Positions 48,701 through 57,700 of a stretch of DNA of 64,000 bases are shown here, piece by piece. The notes below the pieces were generated by a model, which was given only the letters and a program-made list of their open reading frames with translations, ran no database searches and was not told the DNA's origin. This stretch comes from Dicaeum eximium (Eukaryota; Chordata; Aves; Passeriformes; Dicaeidae). The position numbers were made by a program, and so were the translations under genes. Positions within the stretch are counted from its first letter, which is position 1. Each line of letters begins with the position of its first letter. The stretch lies in assembly GCA_013396995.1 (NCBI GenBank), contig VWZP01002904.1, positions 2,682-66,681 on the forward strand, in the 5' to 3' direction.

Positions 48701-51700
48701 GTACTGGAGGGATGAGAGCTCCAGGGAGGTGAGGACATCCTCACTCACCCAAATCCAATTTTATCATCATGATCCAGATCAGCTTTCAGTGAAAGATTAG
48801 CACAAGCCTGTCCAGATCAGTTATGGGATAAAATACTTATTCCACAGCCAGGGCAGGGAAATAAGTGGATTTGGAAGTGGGTTCTCAGCCTGTTTCAGGA
48901 TGGGGTGTCAGACTAATGGAGTGGCAGTGAAAACCCTGTGCTCTGACCTCTGGGTGCCTTGTTAAACTAAAAGGTTTAGTTCAGTGGGAAACACAATGAC
49001 AGATAAAATGAGGGAGTTTTTGGTGTTGAGAGACTACTCCTGCCGCAAGCCCATCCCAGTCCTAACGTGAGTGGAAAAGCTCTGGGTTTTTAAGGAAGGA
49101 AAGCCCAGACTGACCAAAGCCTTTGGTCTGTGCTATTCCACAGCACCGAACCCACCATCAGTCCGTGAGGAGCTCTGCACGGCCTCCCATGACACCATCA
49201 CCGTGCACTGGATCTCAGAGGACGAGTTCAGCGTCAGCTCCTATGAGCTCCAGTACACCATCTTCACCGGCCAGGCCAACTTCATCAGTAAGTCACCACA
49301 CTCCCCTTCAGCAAGGAATCCCAGGTTGCCCAGACAACCTCCAGCTGCTCCATCCCTGGAAGTGTCCAAGGCTAGTTTGGAGCAACCTGCGATAGTGGAA
49401 GGTGTCACTGGATCAGCTTTAAGGTCCTTTCCAACCCAAAGCATTCTGGGATTCTGTGAGGAAAAGGTTCTCAGGTTCATCAGTAGTTTTGACTACACAT
49501 CAGTAGTCAAAGGCTGGATATTTGTGGAGGAAACAGCAGCAAAGGATCTACCAAGGGCTAATGGATCAGAGCAATGGGCACCTCCCCCTGTTGTGGGGGG
49601 CCACCCCTGAGGTGGTCTGCATTTGGTGTCATCAGCCCCGACTTGGTGAAACATCGGGAACAATGAAGGCTCCTGTCCATCTCACAGCTCCCAAATCCGT
49701 GGATACCTGGGATCGTACGCAGGGCAGCCCTGGCTGCTCCATGGCTGATAACTAACTTGGTTTATAAACCCTCTGGAACAGCTCTGAGGCATATTCCCAG
49801 ATAATTTTTCATGAAAATTACTGCCATACCTAGTTGTTTTTCCACACCACCACAGATTTGTCTCACAGGGATGGGATTTGATTTGAGGACTAAAGATAGA
49901 ATCAGTGATGGTCTGTGGCTTGTGAGAAAGTTTTATTCCTCGTTTTCCTAGCAGCACTTGCCATTGTGAGAAGTGCTGACAAGCTGCCTCAGAGCGGGTG
50001 TTGGGGCTGCTGTCAGTCTGTCCCACTGGCTGGAAGGATGTTGGCACCGGCAGCACGGTGTCAAAGCTCCGGAAGGCTGTTCAGTGCACTCTGAAATGTG
50101 CAGGAAACTGCCAGAGAAAGTTCCCTGTGACTTTCCAAGCTGGATCTTGCCTCCCCAGCCCCGGCCCAGCCTTTGCGCTTGTTTTAGAAAACAAGATGAT
50201 GCGTTTCCTTTCCATGGTGGCTGTCGGGTGCCGGTGCTACCGCAGCCCAACCCATCCTGCTTGGCTCTCCTCTCCTTCACAGCTAGAGCACGTTGTCTCC
50301 AGCACTTTGTCTTCTGGAAGCCTGGAGAGCTCAGCCACCTCTCTGGCTCCACTCTTGGATGGCCACCAGCTCCACGTCCCCTGCACTTCCAGCTGTGGAC
50401 AAGATGAGGACTTGCTGATGTCACTGCGTGGTTTTGGTAGGGAGGGATGTCTGAAGGTGTCTGTGCAAGCTCTGTGCAATTTGGACTGACAGGTTGCTCA
50501 GGGCTTGCTCCTTGAGGAAGAAGGACTGTCCAGGGATGGGGCATCCACTGCTTCCTCACCCTCAGCTAGGAGGATTTTGCCCTTTTCCACTCAGGATTTC
50601 CCCTGCTGCAGCTTGTGCCCTTGCCCTGGGATGATGCCACAGAAGGATCTGGCTCTCACCTTTTCCCACATGCCACTTTGGACATGTGGCTTGGAGTCCC
50701 GTACACTGAGGGACTTGGGAATGAGTCACCTGCCCACCTCTGGGGTCTGGCACAGGCATTGGGAAAGGAGGAGCTGTGGAGACCATGAGGGTAAGGAGCA
50801 GTGAGGGCAGTGCTGGAGGAGAGCCTGGAGGGTCACATGTCAGAACTGTCCTCCTTGGCCAGCCAGCAACCTCTAGGTTGCTCTTTGTAGGAGGAGTGAA
50901 GAAAGCATCACTTAAATCCCTGAGAAGAAGATTAATAACTTATTGGTCCTTGGAATATCATAGTTTGGGTGATGGGACTATGTGAGCCCTGGCTGAACTC
51001 ATTTGAAGAAACACTGGAACACTGAACCAGAGCTGGGACCCTGACCAGGAGAGGAAATACCTTTCCAAGGTGTGCAGAGTTGGCCTGTGGAACCCATCCC
51101 CTTCACGCTTCCATCAAAGCCAAGCGTTTGGCAAGAGCCAGACATTTTTGTGGATGATGAATGCTACAATAAAAGGAATTTTGTTAAGCTTTGGTGAGGG
51201 TAGGATTGAGTACGTTGTTCTTCAAGGCCAAGCTCTTTGAGGTTGTTTTGCAAAAGAAACCTACTTGGAAAGTCAAGTCCTGTCTCGCTGTCTCTCAGCC
51301 ACCTCATTCTTTCTGATGGAGCATCCCCAGCTGGTCCTTCCTGCAGGAAGGTGACACCAACCAGGCTGGGCTGGATGCTGTGTGCTCCAACAAGAGCAGC
51401 TCTGCGTGCAGGCTGCAATCAGGATCACATCTGTTTTATTTTCTACTTCACATCACACTGCTCTGTGCTCCTCGGCCATTCCCATGTGTATCCCAAACTA
51501 AACTCAGGATGACAGGGACTGCAACCAGCCCTTGTCCTGCATCTGAGCCAGCCACTAAAGATAAATGAATTGAAAGCTGTTGCAAAGAGGTGTGGAGCAT
51601 TCCCAGCTCCTGCCTCCCGGCCCTGCACATGTTCAAACCCTGCCTCCAGTCACCCCAAATTCACAATGCACTCCTAACATCTCACCAGATCTAGGAAGCC

Positions 51701-54700
51701 TCCAGCTACTTCTTCCACGCTTCCTAATTCCTTTTGGCTCAAAGTCCTACCCCTATGCTGTGATAGGTGCCCTGGTTTCCCCTGAGCCCCAGAACATCCT
51801 TGTCCCCCAGTTCCAGCTACTCAGGTGCTCATGCCAGCTGCAGGTGATCCTCATCCCAGTCATGCTGGTGGCTGGAACAGCCTGTGGCACCATGTAAGGC
51901 TTTTCCCCTTTCCTGGAGCGCTGTGTCACCCCACCTGAGGTACAGCACTACATTTCCACACATACCATGCCCTGTAGCTCAGACACTGCAAATCACTGCA
52001 GCAGTCAGCTTGGCACCTCAATGGTTTTGGATTCTTCATTCCTTCCCATTTCCAGAAAGGGTTCAGCCTCCTGAATGGTTTCCAGGCGCCTGGATCCCTT
52101 CACTGGGAACTCATTTTCTTTGAACTACTCTGCAGACCAGTCTATTCAGGGAGCCAAGTATCAGTCTCCCTTAGCCATGGATTATTACTTCCCATCCTAG
52201 AGCACTACAGACTGGGCAGGAGCAAGATTCAGTTGTAAACACATAAATTTGGGTTCAAATGCATCCCTTTCTGCTGCTGGAATTGCATACTGGGGCCCTT
52301 GAGCAGGAGGGAGGCTGTCCTGCGGGAGCAGAGACATGGGAAAGAGTGACGGTGGCATAGTGGTGGGAGGATGGTGACCATCACCTCTTTCCAGGCACCA
52401 ACAACTTCCTCTGCCATCTGCCCTGTCTGGAAGGTGCTGCTGGCTGCAGCATTTCCCTTTCTCTGCACCCTTTCCCCATCACTTCCCTTGGCAGCATCCC
52501 AAGATGCCAGTGCTGCAGCCCTGGTCCTGCCTTACCAACATTGCCTTTGTGTGATAATGGAAAAGATTCTGTGTTGCTGCAATTTATCATCTCTGGAAAT
52601 TTCCCTGCAGACACTCTGAACTCCCAGGCAGGCAGTAAATCCTTCTGAGAGACATGCGGTCGTGAGCTCTGCGTTAGCAGCAGAGGGGCTTTGTATTCTG
52701 TCCTTCCCCAGGAATAAATCTCTGCCCCTGTCCTGCACTGCAGGTCTCTACAACTCCATGGACAGCTGGATGATCGTCCCCAACATCAAGCAGAACCACT
52801 ACACAGTGCATGGGCTGCAGAGTGGCACCCGCTACATCTTCCTGGTGAAGGCCATCAACCAGGCGGGCAGCCGGAACAGTGAGCCCGCCCGCCTCAAGAC
52901 CAACAGTAGGTGTCCAGGCACTCAGCTGACCATGGCAGGTGGGGGAGGAGAGTTTCCTGGGCACTGGGGTGCCCAGGGTATGGCTGGGTGCTCCCAGTGA
53001 GCAGGCGGTGGCTGGCAGTGGGATGGAAACACCATGTTGTTAAATCACGGGAGTGCCCGTCTTCCTTGGCGTCTCCATTCCTTCCCTGCCTCAGGGATGG
53101 TCTCCTGATACCCCATGTGGTGCCAGGGGCTCCCATCAGCCCTCTGCTCCTGTCAGCACCCATCCCTGGGGTCTTGGGTCGTAACAGTCCATTCTTCTGG
53201 TGGCTTTTCATCCCTAGGCTTTTTGGGGCTGATGCAAGGAGTCACAGAGCAACTGTGTTCTTGTGTGTGGCTTAGCTTGCAGAGGGTTGTGGTTTGAAGA
53301 GCCATAAGGTTGAAAAGTGTCTCCGTGGTGGTGGATGGGGCTTTGCAGCCACACACAAAGCAGAAGTTTTTCTTTCCAGTGCCCTGGGGATGCCAAGAAA
53401 GGTTAAATGAGTTTAGGGAAAGCTGAGCTCTGAGGGCGGTGGAGCTAGACCTGTCCTGGCACAGACAGAGCTTCAGGGTTAGTGGTGGGAAACCTTTTTC
53501 CATTGAAAGACAGCAAAGACGGAAGAAGCGCTAGGACCCATGACCTGAAGGGTGACACAGGAAGGATACTGTGAGATACTGGGGGACGAGTAAGTTGGCT
53601 GTCCAGGCTCCTGCCTGCCCCATGCCCTTGCCTTCCCAGTGTTTGCATGTCTCTCTGTGGTCCTGGTGAGCACAGCCCTCTCATCTGTCCCTCTCGCAAC
53701 CGTTGCTTCTGCCTGAACAAGGCTTTCATGATGATTTATCTATCACCTCTACTTCCTCCTTTTCTTTGCGCGACGTTAAACTGAATGAAACAACATGGAG
53801 GCAGTGGGGCTGAGGGAGCTGCTGAGGAGCAAACTCCAACCCAGTCTGCCTGTTCATTAAAAATTTAGCTCTCCTGCAAGCTGCTGTTTCTCGGTGCTTC
53901 CCCGGCTTTGAAAGGCGCTCACTCTGGGAGTGAGGAATGGGAAGCTGGGAGCAAGGTGGATGGTTGTGGTGGCAGCTCCTGTTGGACAGGGTCTGCTCTC
54001 TGTGATTTTAGCTGAGTGCTAGTCACCAGAGCTGCCAGCACAGCTCTGAGGGCTCTTGCCTGGGGATGGACTGGGTTTGATCAGAGTCCAGTCAGGTGTT
54101 GAGCCCCCCTTGCTGCAGGGATGTGTCTGCAGCAGCTTCTTGCATGTTTGAAACCCAGAGCAGCCCCACCTGAGACACTGCACAGGTTATGTGTGATTGT
54201 GGTTTTGCATGTGCTAAAGCCCCTTCCACAAGGACCTATCCCTCACTTCCCACTCAGGTGTTGGGCAGGAGAGGCATGTGGTACTGATGGGCACATCCCT
54301 CTCTGCCACCAGTTTGGCGTTCCTCTGCCATCTGTGTTTGTGGAAAATTCTGAATTCCTGAAAATTTGATTTAGCCATATATATGGATATAATACATATT
54401 GATCTATTTCCTTCTGTGGCCAGCCTCAGGGGACAAGGGCTCCTTTGGGTGTCCAGTGGTGCTGCTGCCCTGTTCTGCAGCCACAGCATGCCCCCACTGG
54501 CTTTTCCTCCTGCTGGTATTTGGGATGCCGGTTTCTCCTTCTCCAGTGGACAATATCCAGAGGATATCACACCCATGCTTTCCCACTGCTGTAACCTTGG
54601 TGGAAGTGTCAGCAGCTAAACATAGAAATGACCCATTAGCATATTTCACAGCCCGTTCTCTTCCTGAAGGGATGTCTAGAGAGATCTCTCCATCACATGA

Positions 54701-57700
54701 AGGTTAGTGTCAGGACACATCCATTTCCTCAGCGTCAGTGCTAGCACTTACTCTGCATTCCTGAACGGAGAAGCTTGGGAGAACAGGTTTGGTTTAATGA
54801 CAGAGGGACCATCCTCTGCTGAGGCTGGGCCCGAGCAGGACTTATTTAGGAGCAAGTGTTCAAAAGCAGCTGAAAGTGCTGGAATGCAGGGACAGGCCCA
54901 GCTCTGGCCATAAATAAAGTGCAGGGAAATGAGTTTTACAGCCCTTTGGCCACTGCATCCTGGCCTTATTTTCCCTCGCAATTCTGGCTCTTCTTGATTT
55001 ATGCATCGCTTGGCAAGACCTTAGTGTGCTACAGGATGGCTCCATCCACATCCCATGTGACATGTCAGGAGTGGGTTTGATGCCTGAAAAATGGGCTACA
55101 AGGTCACTGTTACTGACTGAATCATGTTAGTGCAGGTGTTTTTAAGGGGCAGAAGGTGATGTCTTCAGGGAGGACAGGATGGTGCTGGCAGCCATGCTCT
55201 GGGGGTGTCCTGTGCCCCACACGTGGCATCTTGGATGGCTGGTGGGAGCAGGGACACTGCCATTGCAGGCAGAGAGGAGGGACAGAATACAGGAAGGGCT
55301 GGCTTTGTATCCCTGTGTCCCTGCAGCTTTGTTTGCTCTCTGGGCAGAACATAGTAGATGTCTGCAGCGTCCTTGGATGCAGAGTTCATATCCATCCCTC
55401 CTTTCTCTCCACACATTTTCAGCCAAACACAGTCACCAGGTGTCTGCCCTCTCCACTCTGCCCTGTCCCTGTGCCCCTGCAGCCAGAGGAGTGGGAGACA
55501 GAGGAGATGCTGTGGCACCCCTGCACTAACCCCCAGTGGGGTGGGCTGCTGCTTCCAAATTTGGCTGAGTGTTGGATGTTGTCTCCTGCTCCTGGGGATC
55601 TCAATCCAGTTATTTCCATAGCTGTTATGTAAAGCAGCAGGCAGCCTGTCCTTGCTGTCCCTCTGGGTGGGTGACAGGAGCATCCCAAGCCAGTGAGCCT
55701 CTGCTCACTGTGATGGGTGCAGGAGCCTTGTGAGATCCAGGAGAGTGGGGTGGGTGTCTGGGGTCCTGCAGGCTGGAAATGCAGCTCCAGCACACACCTC
55801 CCTCTGCCTGGTTCCATCCCCACATGCCACTGACCTTGACCATGTTCCTGGCTGCCTCCTCTTTGCTCCCACACACTCAGTGCCAGACAGGACTTCCTCT
55901 GCTCTGCTCACTCTGGCTCTGCAGGGAAGGGAGGGCTAATCCAGCTGATAAATGCTCCAGGGGTGCAGCCAGCTGTGTCCAGCCCTGAAGGCAGCTGCTT
56001 CCCCACAGCTCCCGAGCTTTGTGCAGGGATGACCAGTAAAAGGCTATCAGGAATATCCCAGCAAGCTGAACTTGTGGAATAAAGGTAATCTGAGTAACCA
56101 GCCCAGGAGCTACATGTTAATGATGAGAGGAATCATCAATGATGAGAGGAATCATTGCAAACATTGGCTCTCTGCAGGGCAGGGCTGGGGGGCTGGAGAA
56201 CAGTGACTGGGAGGCACAGAGGCTGGTGATGGTGGGGGAGCAGGGAGTGAAGGCTGCAAGTCAGAACCCCCCTTCCTCTGGCAGCTCCCATGCTGGGGGG
56301 TTGAGGTTGGGACCATCATGACCTCTGTGAAGTCTATATTTTTTTCCCAGTTTCAGAGTGATATTTTGGGAAGGGGGTTGATGGTAGGAGGTGCCTGGCT
56401 GTGTTCTCTGAAATGCCCTCCAACCCCTCCCAGCCTGCCCATCGCACAGACTGCCCGTGCATGCAGCTCAAGTATCTGCTCCAGGACATGCCAGCACAAA
56501 CCAGTGATAAGGGCTGGGCTCCACTTCTTTGACAGAGCTGTGAGTGTCTCTTTCCTGTTGGAGCCAAGTATTTTTATACCTCACTTTCTCAGAGCTTGTC
56601 TCTTCACATTACTGCCAGAAAAAGATACAGTAGAAAGATCAGAGCAGCCAGAAGAAGGAGGGGGCAGGTCACTCCCAATTTGCAGGTTTACTTTCAGGCT
56701 TCTCAACTCAATTATTCAGCAAATTGGGCTCCAAGAAAAACCAGCACGAGCTACCATCAGGTTACAGAGCACGGCACAGATGAGCTCCACTCTGCAGCTG
56801 CAATTGTCGCTGATGTTACTGCTCTTTGCAGGCATTCCCAGCTGTCCTGGGGTTCTCCTTGTGTGTTTCCTGGCTCTCCAGGGTTTCCTGGTTGTTCTGG
56901 GGGTCCCCAGCCCAGGCTCAGGACCCCATTGCTGTGGTGGTGGTGTTGTTTCTCCTTGCTGTGACTCTATGTAACGACAAATGGGTGTGCAGGAGAACAC
57001 AGCTAGTCATGCCCCGAGCTGGGTACCAAAACATGAGGGTGAAGGTATTGGCAGGACTTGGGGTGTTCTCTGTAGCTGTCATTTGCTTTGTCCTGAAGTA
57101 GGTGAATCCCTATGGAAGTGCTCTCCGGTGCCTGTGTGCACTTTACTGCACCTTGCATGAAAACACAGCAGCAAAACCACCTGAACTCCATTTGCTTCTT
57201 TGTAGCATCTTAGGGTTTTATTTGCAAATCCAGGGGTCGTCTGAGGACTTTCAGAGGGAAATCATTGACAAACAAGAAGGTTGGTTGAAGCTCTGGGACA
57301 TCACCCAGATGTGGTCTGATTTGGGGGAAAATACCCAAGCAAACCACCATTAAATATGCAAAGCTGAGAATACAGGATGTGAAAAAGCCCCTTTCCTACA
57401 CCATGATGCTAATAACACAAATCCTAATCCACGTGTCTCCTCCTTACAGGTCAGCCATTCAAGCTGGACCCCAAGATGGCTCACAAGAAGCTGAAGATCT
57501 CCAATGATGGGCTGCAGATGGAGAAGGATGAGAGCTCCTTGAAGAAGAGCCACACGCCGGAGAGGTTCAGTGGGACAGGCTGCTACGGTGCGGCTGGAAA
57601 CGTCTTCATTGACAGTGGCTGCCACTACTGGGAGGTAGTGGTGGGATCCTCCACCTGGTAAGGCACCACCTGTGTGAGGGGGGGTGCTTTCCCAGTCTGG

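Noticed and set aside
49071..49610. Open frame of 179 codons on the + strand
   Set aside because: It is MID2 coding exon 6 with intron read-through on both sides; the right-hand part is CR1 sequence.
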